The notes beneath the pieces were generated by a model. The model ran no database searches and was not told where the DNA came from. It saw only the letters and a list, made by a program, of their open reading frames with translations. Positions 17,112-26,117 of a stretch of DNA of 64,000 bases are shown here, in pieces. Made by a program: the position numbers and the translations under genes. How positions within the stretch are numbered: the stretch's first letter is position 1; every line of letters begins with the position of its first letter. Location: assembly GCA_015057325.1 (NCBI GenBank), contig SVEQ01000001.1, positions 124,001 to 188,000 on the forward strand, written 5' to 3'. The stretch is from Lachnospiraceae bacterium. Lineage in GTDB: Bacteria > Bacillota > Clostridia > Lachnospirales > Lachnospiraceae.

Positions 17112-17151
17112 AAAAAGCGTAGAAATCGCGTAAATGGTGGCGAAAATAACA

Positions 17152-17180
17152 TTGACCTATGAAAAACCATGTGTTATACT
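17152..17180 (+). promoter_or_regulatory. Promoter of the SCIFF gene scfA
   Basis: TTGACC (17152-17157), 17-bp spacer, TATACT (17175-17180), about 33 bp before the scfA ATG. The near-consensus sequence suggests strong expression of the small peptide gene. Confidence 0.75.
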
Positions 17181-17212
17181 TAATCATTATTGTAAAGTGA
17201 GAGGTAGATAAG

Positions 17213-17353
17213 ATGAAACATATCAAGACTTTAACAGACAAGACACTTCAGAGTACAATGGAAAAAGGCGGATGCGGCGAGTGTCAGACTTCATGCCAGT
17301 CAGCATGTAAGACATCTTGTACTGTAGGAAATCAGACTTGCGAGAATAAGTAA
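17213..17353 (+). CDS. scfA: SCIFF precursor peptide (six cysteines in forty-five residues)
   Basis: 46-residue ribosomally made peptide, precursor of the ranthipeptide family in which a radical-SAM enzyme links Cys sulfurs to non-alpha carbons of other residues. It begins MKHIKTLTDK and ends in a Cys-rich core with six cysteines at positions 21, 24, 28, 32, 36 and 43 (CGECQTSCQSACKTSC, then VGNQTC), which matches the highly conserved SCIFF consensus almost residue for residue. It is followed after 121 bp by its maturase gene scfB and then secDF, the classical context in Clostridia. Its biological role is not settled; quorum-sensing or regulatory functions have been proposed for ranthipeptides. 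Confidence 0.95.
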   Translation: MKHIKTLTDKTLQSTMEKGGCGECQTSCQSACKTSCTVGNQTCENK

Positions 17354-17389
17354 TTTCGATTTGAAACAGTATAATAATTATGAATCAAA

Positions 17390-17430
17390 GGGCTGTTACA
17401 CTGTTTTTAAGAACGTCAGCGTGACAGCTC
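17390..17430 (+). repeat. Hairpin between scfA and scfB
   Basis: GGGCTGTTACACTG (17390-17403) can pair with CAGCGTGACAGCTC (17417-17430) over 14 positions with one mismatch and two G-U pairs, leaving a 13-nt loop. There is no T-run after it, so it is not a standard terminator. It is placed to stabilise or process scfA mRNA relative to scfB. Confidence 0.55.
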
Positions 17431-17474
17431 ATTCGTTGTGCCGTAAAGTCGGTGCAATTTAAGAGGGAAAACAA

Positions 17475-18854
17475 GTGATACATCAATATAAGAATAATGG
17501 TTATAATATCGTACTAGATGTTTGCAGCGGTTCAGTTCATGTTGTAGATGATTTGGTATATGATGTGATCGCTCTGTATGAAAGTAACAGTCCCGAAGAG
17601 ATAGCAAATAAGCTTTCAAAGTATTCGAAAGAAGACATATTAGAAGCGTGCGAAGAGATAGAAGAGCTCAAGAAAATGGGTCAACTCTTTACTGAAGATG
17701 AATACAAGGATGCACTTATACCAAAGGATGGCAAGGCACCTGCTATTGATTTTAAGAAGAGAAAAACTGTTGTCAAAGCACTTTGTCTTCATATTGCTCA
17801 TGATTGTAATCTTGCCTGCAAGTATTGTTTTGCGGGAGAAGGCGAGTATCATGGTGACAGATCGCTTATGAGCTATGAGGTCGGTAAGAAAGCACTTGAT
17901 TTTCTGATTGCCAATTCAGGTAACAGGGTTAATCTGGAGGTTGATTTCTTTGGTGGCGAGCCATTGATGAACTTTCAGGTGGTCAAGGATTTGGTTGCAT
18001 ACGGACGATCTAAAGAAAAAGAATATAATAAGAAGTTTCGTTTCACGCTTACAACTAACGGCGTGTTATTAGATGATGAGGTTATGGAGTTTGCCAATAA
18101 GGAGATGGCCAACGTCGTGCTTTCCATAGACGGAAGAAAAGAAGTACACGATGCTATGCGTCCAACGAGAAATGGCAAAGGAAGTTACGACCTCATAATA
18201 GATAAGTTCAAGAAGATGGCCGAACTTAGAAATCAAACTAATTATTATGTAAGAGGAACATTTACTCATCATAATCTTGATTTCTCAAAAGACGTGCTTC
18301 ATCTTGCGGACATGGGCTTTAAGCAGATTTCGATGGAGCCGGTTGTGGCAGGTCCCGATATGGATTATGCATTAACCGACGATGACGTTAAAGTTCTTTG
18401 TGAGGAATACGATGAACTTGCACGTGAAATGGTGAAACGCGAAAAGGAAGGAAAAGGATTTAATTTCTTCCATTTTATGATAGATTTGACGGGCGGACCT
18501 TGTGTTTACAAGAGATTGTCCGGATGCGGTTCCGGAACGGAATATTTAGCGGTTACCCCTTGGGGCGACTTGTATCCATGTCATCAGTTTGTTGGTATGG
18601 AAGACTTCTTGCTAGGTAACGTTGATGACGGAGTCGTTAACACAAAGGTAGTCGATGAGTTTAAACTTTGCAACGTATATGCAAAGGATAAATGCAGAGA
18701 CTGTTTTGCGAGATTCTACTGTAGTGGCGGATGTGCCGCAAACTCGTATAACTTCCACGGTAATCTTACAGATGCCTACGAGGTGGGATGCGAGCTTGAG
18801 AAGAAGAGAGTAGAATGTGCGATCATGATAAAAGCTGCGTTGGCAGATAATTAG
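17475..18854 (+). CDS. scfB: SCIFF maturase, radical SAM/SPASM thioether-forming enzyme
   Basis: 459-aa iron-sulfur enzyme that introduces thioether crosslinks into the SCIFF peptide. An N-terminal peptide-recognition domain (RRE-like, residues ~1-90) precedes the radical SAM motif CNLACKYC, with cysteines at 111, 115 and 118. The C-terminal SPASM region carries the auxiliary-cluster cysteines (CGSGTEYLAVTPWGDLYPC, CRDCFARFYCSGGC and a later C in EVGCELEKK). Length and motif layout match TIGR03974-type SCIFF maturases. The start is GTG 17475 with GAGGG 7 bp upstream; no ATG option exists. It lies directly downstream of scfA and before secDF, as in other Clostridia. Confidence 0.95.
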   Translation: MIHQYKNNGYNIVLDVCSGSVHVVDDLVYDVIALYESNSPEEIANKLSKYSKEDILEACEEIEELKKMGQLFTEDEYKDALIPKDGKAPAIDFKKRKTVVKALCLHIAHDCNLACKYCFAGEGEYHGDRSLMSYEVGKKALDFLIANSGNRVNLEVDFFGGEPLMNFQVVKDLVAYGRSKEKEYNKKFRFTLTTNGVLLDDEVMEFANKEMANVVLSIDGRKEVHDAMRPTRNGKGSYDLIIDKFKKMAELRNQTNYYVRGTFTHHNLDFSKDVLHLADMGFKQISMEPVVAGPDMDYALTDDDVKVLCEEYDELAREMVKREKEGKGFNFFHFMIDLTGGPCVYKRLSGCGSGTEYLAVTPWGDLYPCHQFVGMEDFLLGNVDDGVVNTKVVDEFKLCNVYAKDKCRDCFARFYCSGGCAANSYNFHGNLTDAYEVGCELEKKRVECAIMIKAALADN

Positions 18855-18902
18855 TACAAGGCGGGGGACGACCATGCTTTGTCAAAGAAGGAGAGAAAAG
18901 AA

Positions 18903-21119
18903 ATGAGAAAGACAAAGAGAAACAGTTTGCTTACCATACTCGTGTTCCTTGTGGCATTGGTTCTTGGAGCATTTACTACTATTCAGGGTCTTGGAAAGCA
19001 TCATATCGGAAAGGCTGAGAACATTGTTCTTGGTTTGGACCTTGCGGGTGGTGTAAGTATTACCTACCGAATTACAGATGAGAATCCTACAGCACAGGAG
19101 ATTAGTGATACAAAGACACGTCTTCAGCAGCGTGCTGATGTGTATTCTACAGACAGTAGTGTATATCAGGAAGGTACAGATCGTTTCAGTATAGAGATTC
19201 CGGGTGTATCTGATGCTAACAAGATTCTTCAGGATCTTGGTAAGCCGGGTGCATTGGAGTTCATGGATGAAGATAACTATCAGAAGTTTACAGCCGGAGA
19301 AGAGTACGAGACAGTACTTACAGGTTCGGACGTTAAGAATGCGGCAGCAGCTATTGATAATTCCGGAGCAGTTCAGGAATATGTGGTTCAGTTAGCATTT
19401 ACTGATGAGGGAACTAAGAAGTTCGCAGATGCTACAACCGCTAATATTGGTAAGCGTATCTATATCATATATGATGGCGAGGTTGCTTCGGCACCTACAG
19501 TTCAGACAGCTATCACAGGTGGTGCTGCAGTAATTAACGGTATGGAAGATGATGAGGAAGCTAACAGACTTGCCGAGACAATCCGTATCGGTGCACTTCC
19601 ACTTTCACTTGAAGAACTTCGTTCTAACGAGGTTGGAGCTACACTTGGACAGGATGCTCTTGCTACTACGCTTAAAGCCGGTGCAATCGGTATGGGTCTT
19701 GTAGCAATTATCATGATTGTTCTTTACTTATTACCTGGTTTTGTATCAGTGCTTGCACTTGTTGCATACGTAGTACTTATGCTTCTTTGTCTTAACGGTT
19801 TCAATGCCAGCCTTACACTTCCGGGTCTTGCCGGTATCGTGCTTTCAATCGGTATGGCGGTTGATGCTAACGTTATCATCTTCACACGTATTAAGGAGGA
19901 ACTTGGTAACGGAGCAACAGTTAAGTCTGCTATAGACTCAGGTTTCCACAAGGCGGCTTCAGCAATCTTAGACAGTAACATTACAACACTTATTGCAGCT
20001 GTTGTACTTTATATAATGGGTATCGGTTCAATTAAGGGATTTGCTCTTACACTCGGAATTGGTATCGTGCTTTCAATGTTTACTGCATTGTTTGTAACAA
20101 AGCACCTTTTGAAGGCAGTATACAATCTCGGTGCTACTAATCCTAAATTATACGGATTTAAGAAAGAGCCTAAGGTTGGTAAGTTCGTTAAACTTTCAAA
20201 GATAACATTTACAATTTCAATAATCGCTGTACTTGCAGGACTTATTGCACTTCCGATATTTAAGTCAAAGACCGGTTCAACACTTAACTACAGCCTTGAG
20301 TTTACCGGTGGTACATCGATGACAGTTGACTTCGAGGATCATTATGATCTTACTAAGGCTGAGAAGGAAATCCTTCCTGTTCTTTGTGAGGCAGCAGGAA
20401 TATCTGATGCAGATGTTCAGGTACAGAACGTACAGGACAGCAATGAAATCGTATTTAAGACTCCTGAAATGAAGGTTGACCAGCGTGATGCAGTAGAGAC
20501 TGCTCTTCAGGACAACTTCAAGGTTAAGGAAATTAACGTAGAGAATATCAGTTCAACAATCAGTAGTGAGATGCAGAGAAATGCAATCGTATCCGTTGTA
20601 ATTGCTACAATCCTTATGCTTATATACATTGCATTCAGATTCTCTGATGTTAAGTTTGGTGCGGCTGCGGTTCTTGCACTTATGCACGACGTACTTGTTG
20701 TATTTGCTGTTTACTCAATCGGAAGACTTTCAGTAGGTAACACATTTATTGCATGTATGCTTACAATAGTAGGTTACTCAATCAATGCGACAATCATCAT
20801 ATTCGACCGTATCCGTGAGAACATTGTTGTTATGAACGGTAAGGGTGAGACTTATGAAAACATTGTTAATACTTCGATTTCTCAGACATTGACACGAAGC
20901 ATTTATACAACACTTACTACATTCGTAATGATATTCATGTTATATCTAATGGGTGTTACATCGATTAAAGACTTTGCGCTTACTCTTATGTGCGGTCTTA
21001 TCTGCGGTGCTTATTCATCAGTATGTATCACAGGACCATTGTGGTATATGTTTAAGACAAAATGCGGTAAGAAAGAAAAGAACGCCGGTTCTAAGAGTGC
21101 CGCAAAGAAGAATAAGTAA
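18903..21119 (+). CDS. secDF: Fused SecDF protein translocase subunit
   Basis: Membrane component that uses the proton gradient to complete Sec-dependent export. The 738-aa product joins SecD (residues ~1-420: TM1, GLDLAGGVS motif, large periplasm-facing domain, five TM helices) with SecF (~430-738: SLEFTGGTSMTVDF, then five TM helices including IVGYSINATIIIFDRIREN). I place the start at ATG 18903, 9 bp after AAGGAG; an in-frame TTG at 18879 preceded by GGGGG is possible and would add eight residues. The protein ends with a Lys-rich tail. It follows scfB by about 50 bp. Confidence 0.94.
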   Translation: MRKTKRNSLLTILVFLVALVLGAFTTIQGLGKHHIGKAENIVLGLDLAGGVSITYRITDENPTAQEISDTKTRLQQRADVYSTDSSVYQEGTDRFSIEIPGVSDANKILQDLGKPGALEFMDEDNYQKFTAGEEYETVLTGSDVKNAAAAIDNSGAVQEYVVQLAFTDEGTKKFADATTANIGKRIYIIYDGEVASAPTVQTAITGGAAVINGMEDDEEANRLAETIRIGALPLSLEELRSNEVGATLGQDALATTLKAGAIGMGLVAIIMIVLYLLPGFVSVLALVAYVVLMLLCLNGFNASLTLPGLAGIVLSIGMAVDANVIIFTRIKEELGNGATVKSAIDSGFHKAASAILDSNITTLIAAVVLYIMGIGSIKGFALTLGIGIVLSMFTALFVTKHLLKAVYNLGATNPKLYGFKKEPKVGKFVKLSKITFTISIIAVLAGLIALPIFKSKTGSTLNYSLEFTGGTSMTVDFEDHYDLTKAEKEILPVLCEAAGISDADVQVQNVQDSNEIVFKTPEMKVDQRDAVETALQDNFKVKEINVENISSTISSEMQRNAIVSVVIATILMLIYIAFRFSDVKFGAAAVLALMHDVLVVFAVYSIGRLSVGNTFIACMLTIVGYSINATIIIFDRIRENIVVMNGKGETYENIVNTSISQTLTRSIYTTLTTFVMIFMLYLMGVTSIKDFALTLMCGLICGAYSSVCITGPLWYMFKTKCGKKEKNAGSKSAAKKNK

Positions 21120-21144
21120 TTATTACGGAATCATTTAATCATAT

Positions 21145-21170
21145 AGGGGCATGGAATTAACCATGTCCCT
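21145..21170 (+). terminator. Hairpin between secDF and recJ, weak terminator
   Basis: AGGGGCATGG (21145-21154) pairs with CCATGTCCCT (21161-21170), ten pairs with one G-U and a 6-nt loop. The following ATCGTATTATT is only moderately T-rich, so readthrough into recJ is likely. Confidence 0.45.
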
Positions 21171-21210
21171 ATCGTATTATTAGGTGGTAGTTTCTGATTG
21201 GAGAGTATAT

Positions 21211-22995
21211 ATGACGGACAGAAAATGGATATTGAAAGCGAAGCGTGCGGATTTCGACATGCTTGCACAACAATATAATATAGACCCTGTTACGGCGAGA
21301 CTTCTCGTAAATCGTGATATTGCCTTTGAGGATTTTGAGAGCTTTCTTCATCCAAAAGAGAGTGATTTTTGCGATCCATATCTTATGGAGGATATGAATC
21401 GCGGTGTTAGAGTTATAATTCATAGTATAGAAGAGGGGCATAAGATTCGCATCATATCGGATTATGATGTTGATGGAGTTATGTCCAATTATATATTATA
21501 CAAAGGTTTAAAACGAGTTGGTGCAGATGTTGATTACATTATTCCTCATCGCATCAAGGACGGTTACGGTATAAGTGAAGAACTTATAGACAATGCAATA
21601 AATGATGGCGTTAACACGATAATTACCTGCGATAATGGCATATCTGAGTATGCTATGGTGGCGAAAGCCAAAGAGGCAGGTATATCGGTTGTTATAACGG
21701 ATCACCACGATATTCCTTATACTATTGTTGACGAGAAAAAAGAGTTCATTCTGCCCCCGGCGGACGCGGTAATTGACCCGAAGAAGGAAAGTTGCAAGTA
21801 TCCTTTTAAGGATTTGTGTGGTGCGGGTGTTGCATTTAAGTTTGTGCAGTGCCTCTACGAGACCAGAGAGATTCCGGCAGAAGAGCTTGAAGGATTTTTG
21901 GAGTTCGTTGCAATAGCAACTATTTGTGATGTCGTGTCACTTACCGGTGAGAACAGGATATTTGCAGTCAAAGGACTTAACAAGATAAAGTATACGGACA
22001 ATACCGGTCTTAACGCGCTTATTCGTGTTAATGAGCTTGGTGATATTCCTGTTACAGCATATCATGTAGGTTTCAGAATCGGACCTTGCATCAATGCTTC
22101 GGGAAGACTTGAAAGTGCGATGGAAGCAATGGATTTATTCCTTGAGGAGAAAGCGGAGGATGCGCTTCTTAAGGCTGAAAACCTTAAGAAAATAAATGAT
22201 GAGCGAAAAGAAATGACTGCGGTTGCAGTTGATAAAGCTTGTGAGATTGCTGACACTATGCAGCAGGATAAGGTTTATGTGATATACCTCCCGGATTGTC
22301 ACGAAAGTATAGCCGGAATTATTGCAGGAAGAATACGAGAGAAATATAACAGACCTACATTGATAGTAACCGATTGTGATGATGAGGCTCTTGTCAAAGG
22401 CTCGGGACGTTCAATGGATGGCTATCATATGAGAAATGCTTTGTTTGAGTGTGAGGATATTCTTCTTGCCTATGGTGGTCATTCCGGTGCGGCAGGATTT
22501 TTGTTAAACCGTGATGATCTTGATGAGCTTAGAAGAAGGCTTAATGAGAACTGCACACTTACAGAGGATGATTTTATCCCCAAAGTATATATTGATATAG
22601 CAATGCCTACATCTTATGTTACGGAGAAGCTTATTGAAGAGATTGATTCATTGGCACCATTTGGCCAGGGTAATCCTAAACCACAGTTTGCACAGAAGGA
22701 TGTCAATGTGTTATCGGCAAAGATTCTCGGTAAGGAGCAGAATGTTGTCAAAATGTCCTTCGAGACACCTGACGGATATAAGGGTGAGGCAATATATTTC
22801 AATGCACCGGAGTTTTCGGACAGCATTGTAGAATGGTTCGGTCAGGAGGAGTATGATAAGCTTCTTCACGGCTGGCTTAATAATGTAATGCTTAATGTTG
22901 TATATTACCCGTCAGTTAACGAGTTTAATGGAATCAGAACCATACAATTTCAGATTAAAGAGTATTCGATGGCAGCTGTAAGGGAAGTTTTGTAG
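21211..22995 (+). CDS. recJ: Single-stranded-DNA-specific 5'-3' exonuclease RecJ
   Basis: DHH-family nuclease that degrades 5'-ended single-stranded DNA in recombination and mismatch/base-excision repair. The 594-aa product shows the metal-binding motifs DYDVDG (~residue 83), CDNG (~133), DHHD (~163) and the DHHA1 motif GGHSGAAGF (~422-430), followed by an OB-fold C-terminal domain. Length is typical of RecJ. ATG 21211 is preceded by GGAGAG; an upstream in-frame GTG at 21184 is less likely. It lies between secDF and relA. Confidence 0.92.
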   Translation: MTDRKWILKAKRADFDMLAQQYNIDPVTARLLVNRDIAFEDFESFLHPKESDFCDPYLMEDMNRGVRVIIHSIEEGHKIRIISDYDVDGVMSNYILYKGLKRVGADVDYIIPHRIKDGYGISEELIDNAINDGVNTIITCDNGISEYAMVAKAKEAGISVVITDHHDIPYTIVDEKKEFILPPADAVIDPKKESCKYPFKDLCGAGVAFKFVQCLYETREIPAEELEGFLEFVAIATICDVVSLTGENRIFAVKGLNKIKYTDNTGLNALIRVNELGDIPVTAYHVGFRIGPCINASGRLESAMEAMDLFLEEKAEDALLKAENLKKINDERKEMTAVAVDKACEIADTMQQDKVYVIYLPDCHESIAGIIAGRIREKYNRPTLIVTDCDDEALVKGSGRSMDGYHMRNALFECEDILLAYGGHSGAAGFLLNRDDLDELRRRLNENCTLTEDDFIPKVYIDIAMPTSYVTEKLIEEIDSLAPFGQGNPKPQFAQKDVNVLSAKILGKEQNVVKMSFETPDGYKGEAIYFNAPEFSDSIVEWFGQEEYDKLLHGWLNNVMLNVVYYPSVNEFNGIRTIQFQIKEYSMAAVREVL

Positions 22996-23079
22996 GGGCA
23001 GAATTGCCATAATAATCGGAATGATTAGTATATTTATGTAAAAATATAACAAACTTGTGGATTTGGTTCATTTTTTTGG

Positions 23080-23107
23080 TTACATTAAAGAGTATATAAG
23101 ATATAAT
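23080..23107 (+). promoter_or_regulatory. Putative promoter of relA
   Basis: TTACAT (23080-23085), 16-bp spacer and TATAAT (23102-23107) lie in the AT-rich 175-bp gap between recJ and relA, about 63 bp before the ATG. Confidence 0.5.
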
Positions 23108-23170
23108 TACTTTATATTTTTTGAAAAGTAGACGAGAACAATATACCTGATAGAGTAAGAAGGTGATAGT

Positions 23171-25435
23171 ATGGCAGGAATAGTCAATCTGGATAAGAAA
23201 CTTAGCACTCCCAAGGATTTTACGCCTCCGGAGGAGTTATATAAGACACTAATTGAGGAGGTATTAAAGTACCACCCCAATACAGATATCTCTATGATTG
23301 AGAAAGCCTATCATATTGCAGATAAGGCGCATGAGGGACAGCTCCGTAAATCGGGCGAGCCATATATCATGCACCCTCTTTGTGTTGCTATTATTTTGGC
23401 AGAGCTTGAGCTTGATAAGGAGACAATTGTTGCCGGAATACTTCATGATGTAATTGAAGATACGATAATGACACCGGAAGAAATTGAGAAAGAATTTTCT
23501 TCGGAAATATTACTTCTTGTTGATGGTGTTACCAAGTTGACACAGCTCAATTTTTCACAGGACAAGATAGAACTTCAGGCGGAGAACCTTCGTAAAATGT
23601 TCATCGCAATGGCAAAGGATATTCGAGTTGTCCTTATTAAACTTGCCGACAGACTTCACAATTTAAGAACACTTAAGTATCAGTCGCCGGCTAAGCAGAT
23701 AGAGAAGTCGAGAGAGACGCTTGACATTTATTCTCCTATTGCACACAGACTTGGTATCAGTAAGATTAAGATAGAGCTTGATGATATATCGTTACAGTAC
23801 CTTGAACCTGAGAAATTCAAAGAACTCAAGACCGAACTTGATGAACGTCTCGAGGAGAGGGAAGCATTTATCGAAAGTATAGTTGGAGAGGTTAAGGACT
23901 GCGTTGAGGAGGCCGGAATTAAGGCTGAGATTAACGGACGTATCAAGCATTTCTTCAGTATTTATAAGAAAATGAAGAACCAGAACAAGACGCTTGATCA
24001 GATATATGATATTTTTGCAGTAAGAATTATCGTTGACAGTGTTAAGGATTGTTACGCGGCACTCGGTATTATTCACGAGAAGTATAAGCCTATACCCGGA
24101 CGTTTCAAGGACTACATTGCGATGCCGAAGGCTAACATGTATCAGTCGCTCCACACAACGCTTATAAGTAAGAACGGACAGCCTTTTGAGATACAGATTA
24201 GAACTTATGAGATGCATAGGATCGCTGAATACGGTATTGCTGCCCATTGGAAATATAAGGAAAATCTTTCGGGTACAACCAAGGACAAGGAAGAGGAGAA
24301 GTTAAGCTGGCTTCGCCAGATTCTTGATTGGCAGAGAGAGACAGAGGATAATAAGGAGTTCATGAGTGCGGTTAAGACCGACCTTGACCTTTTTGCAGAG
24401 CAGGTGTATTGCTTTACTCCTAACGGTGATGTCAAGAATCTTCCTTCGGGATCAACTCCTATAGATTTTGCGTACAGTATCCACTCAGCAGTTGGTAACA
24501 AGATGGTGGGTGCAAGAGTTAACGGAAGTGTTGTTCCGGTAACCTATCAGTTGCAAAATGGTGACCGCGTTGAGATAGTAACCTCACAGAATTCCAAGGG
24601 ACCTTCCAGAGACTGGCTTACAATTGTTAAGTCGGCACAGGCAAGGAATAAGATTAACCAGTGGTTTAAGCAGGAGTTTAGAGAGGATAATACAAACAGA
24701 GGTAAGGAGCTTCTTCTTGGTTATTGTAAGAGCAAGGGACACAACTATACTGACCTTAGCAAGCCGGAATATCAAAAAGAAGTTATGCAGAAATATAATT
24801 TCTTGGATTGGGAGTCCGTGCTTGCGGCAATCGGACACGGTGCGCTCAAAGAAGGTCAGGTTGTTAACCGTCTTTTGGAGGCGAAGAACAGTCAAGAGAA
24901 AGCTCAGATGACAGAGGATGATCTTATTGAGCAGCTCAATCACACAGGTGCGCTTAGAAAGACATCGGTTGCTAAGGGTAGCATCAGAGTCAAGGGAATA
25001 GATGATGTTGCGGTTCATTTTTCAAAATGCTGCTCACCGGTACCGGGTGATGAGATAACGGGATTTATTACTCGTGGAAGAGGTATATCAATTCACAGAA
25101 CGGATTGTGTCAATATCATGGGAATGAGTGAGCATGACCGAGGACGTCTTATAGATGCCGAATGGCAGGAGACTGCTGAAAATGCTGATTCCGTATATAC
25201 AACTGAGGTAAGAATATTTACTTCCGACAGAACAGGAATGTTGTTTGATATAACCAAGTTGTTTACGGAAGCGAATATTAACGTAACCGCTATCAACAGT
25301 AAGACGAATAATAAGAACAACAAGGCAACAATTGTTGTTGAGTTTCAGATTCGAAAGGTTGAACAGCTTAATTCCATAATCGCAAAGCTTCGTGCAATAC
25401 CGGGAGTTATCGATGTTGAGAGAAGTTTAGGATAA
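23171..25435 (+). CDS. relA: Bifunctional (p)ppGpp synthetase/hydrolase (Rel)
   Basis: Central enzyme of the stringent response: it makes (p)ppGpp from ATP and GTP/GDP on stalled ribosomes and hydrolyses it. The 754-aa protein has an intact HD hydrolase domain (RKSGEPYIMHP, LHDVIEDT, RLHNLRTL), a synthetase domain (PGRFKDYIAMPKANMYQSLH), a TGS domain (~390-455, VYCFTPNGDVKNLPSGS), a zinc-finger/helical region (SKCCSPVPGDEI) and a C-terminal ACT domain (~680-750). Both catalytic halves look functional. AAGAAGGTGA precedes the ATG. The following MBL gene starts 29 bp after the stop. Confidence 0.95.
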   Translation: MAGIVNLDKKLSTPKDFTPPEELYKTLIEEVLKYHPNTDISMIEKAYHIADKAHEGQLRKSGEPYIMHPLCVAIILAELELDKETIVAGILHDVIEDTIMTPEEIEKEFSSEILLLVDGVTKLTQLNFSQDKIELQAENLRKMFIAMAKDIRVVLIKLADRLHNLRTLKYQSPAKQIEKSRETLDIYSPIAHRLGISKIKIELDDISLQYLEPEKFKELKTELDERLEEREAFIESIVGEVKDCVEEAGIKAEINGRIKHFFSIYKKMKNQNKTLDQIYDIFAVRIIVDSVKDCYAALGIIHEKYKPIPGRFKDYIAMPKANMYQSLHTTLISKNGQPFEIQIRTYEMHRIAEYGIAAHWKYKENLSGTTKDKEEEKLSWLRQILDWQRETEDNKEFMSAVKTDLDLFAEQVYCFTPNGDVKNLPSGSTPIDFAYSIHSAVGNKMVGARVNGSVVPVTYQLQNGDRVEIVTSQNSKGPSRDWLTIVKSAQARNKINQWFKQEFREDNTNRGKELLLGYCKSKGHNYTDLSKPEYQKEVMQKYNFLDWESVLAAIGHGALKEGQVVNRLLEAKNSQEKAQMTEDDLIEQLNHTGALRKTSVAKGSIRVKGIDDVAVHFSKCCSPVPGDEITGFITRGRGISIHRTDCVNIMGMSEHDRGRLIDAEWQETAENADSVYTTEVRIFTSDRTGMLFDITKLFTEANINVTAINSKTNNKNNKATIVVEFQIRKVEQLNSIIAKLRAIPGVIDVERSLG

Positions 25436-25464
25436 GCTGATATATGTAGAATAGGATTGGTAGT

Positions 25465-26103
25465 ATGGCAAACTTAGAGATTTTTAGGAAAACTCTCGGA
25501 AGCATGGGAGTTAACTGTTATATACTTGTTAATCACGACACAAGCGAGTGTATCGTGTTTGACCCGGGTGATGAGCTTGGAACATTGACAGAGATATTCT
25601 CTGATCCGACATTTAATCTTAAAGCAATATTCCTTACACATGGACATTTTGACCATATAGGTGCGGTTAACGGGCTTAAGGAAAAGTACGGTGTTCCGGT
25701 GTATGCGTCAAGGGTTGAGGATGAGAAGATACTTTCTAATCCTTCGGTTAATTTATCATCAATGTTTGGATTTCCTGTGACTGTTCATGCGGACGAGCTA
25801 CTTGAGGACGGACAGGAATTAGAGATTATAGGTGCGAAGATTAAATGCATACTTACGCCGGGACATACGAGTGGTGGTATGTGTTTTTACATTCCGGAAA
25901 TGGAATCGCTTATTGCAGGAGATACGCTGTTTTGTGAGAGCGTGGGAAGAACGGATTTCCCGACAGGAAGCGGTGCGGAACTTGCAAGATCAATACGTGA
26001 GAAGTTGTATGTGCTTCCGGATAATACCAAGGTTTTTCCGGGACACATGGATACCACAACTATAGAGTGGGAGAAGAAACATAACTATGCCTGTCCGGCA
26101 TAG
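25465..26103 (+). CDS. MBL-fold hydrolase (glyoxalase II-like)
   Basis: 212-aa metallo-beta-lactamase-fold enzyme, cytoplasmic. The dinuclear metal site is visible: THGHFDH (~residues 58-64), the later His in TPGHTSGG, Asp in AGDTLF and His in FPGHMDTT. Such proteins are annotated as hydroxyacylglutathione hydrolase-like, but low-GC Gram-positives often lack glutathione, so the real thioester substrate is unknown. The gene is commonly found between relA and hemZ in Lachnospiraceae, as here, and is probably co-transcribed with them. Confidence 0.88.
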   Translation: MANLEIFRKTLGSMGVNCYILVNHDTSECIVFDPGDELGTLTEIFSDPTFNLKAIFLTHGHFDHIGAVNGLKEKYGVPVYASRVEDEKILSNPSVNLSSMFGFPVTVHADELLEDGQELEIIGAKIKCILTPGHTSGGMCFYIPEMESLIAGDTLFCESVGRTDFPTGSGAELARSIREKLYVLPDNTKVFPGHMDTTTIEWEKKHNYACPA

Positions 26104-26117
26104 TAGTAATAGATGCT

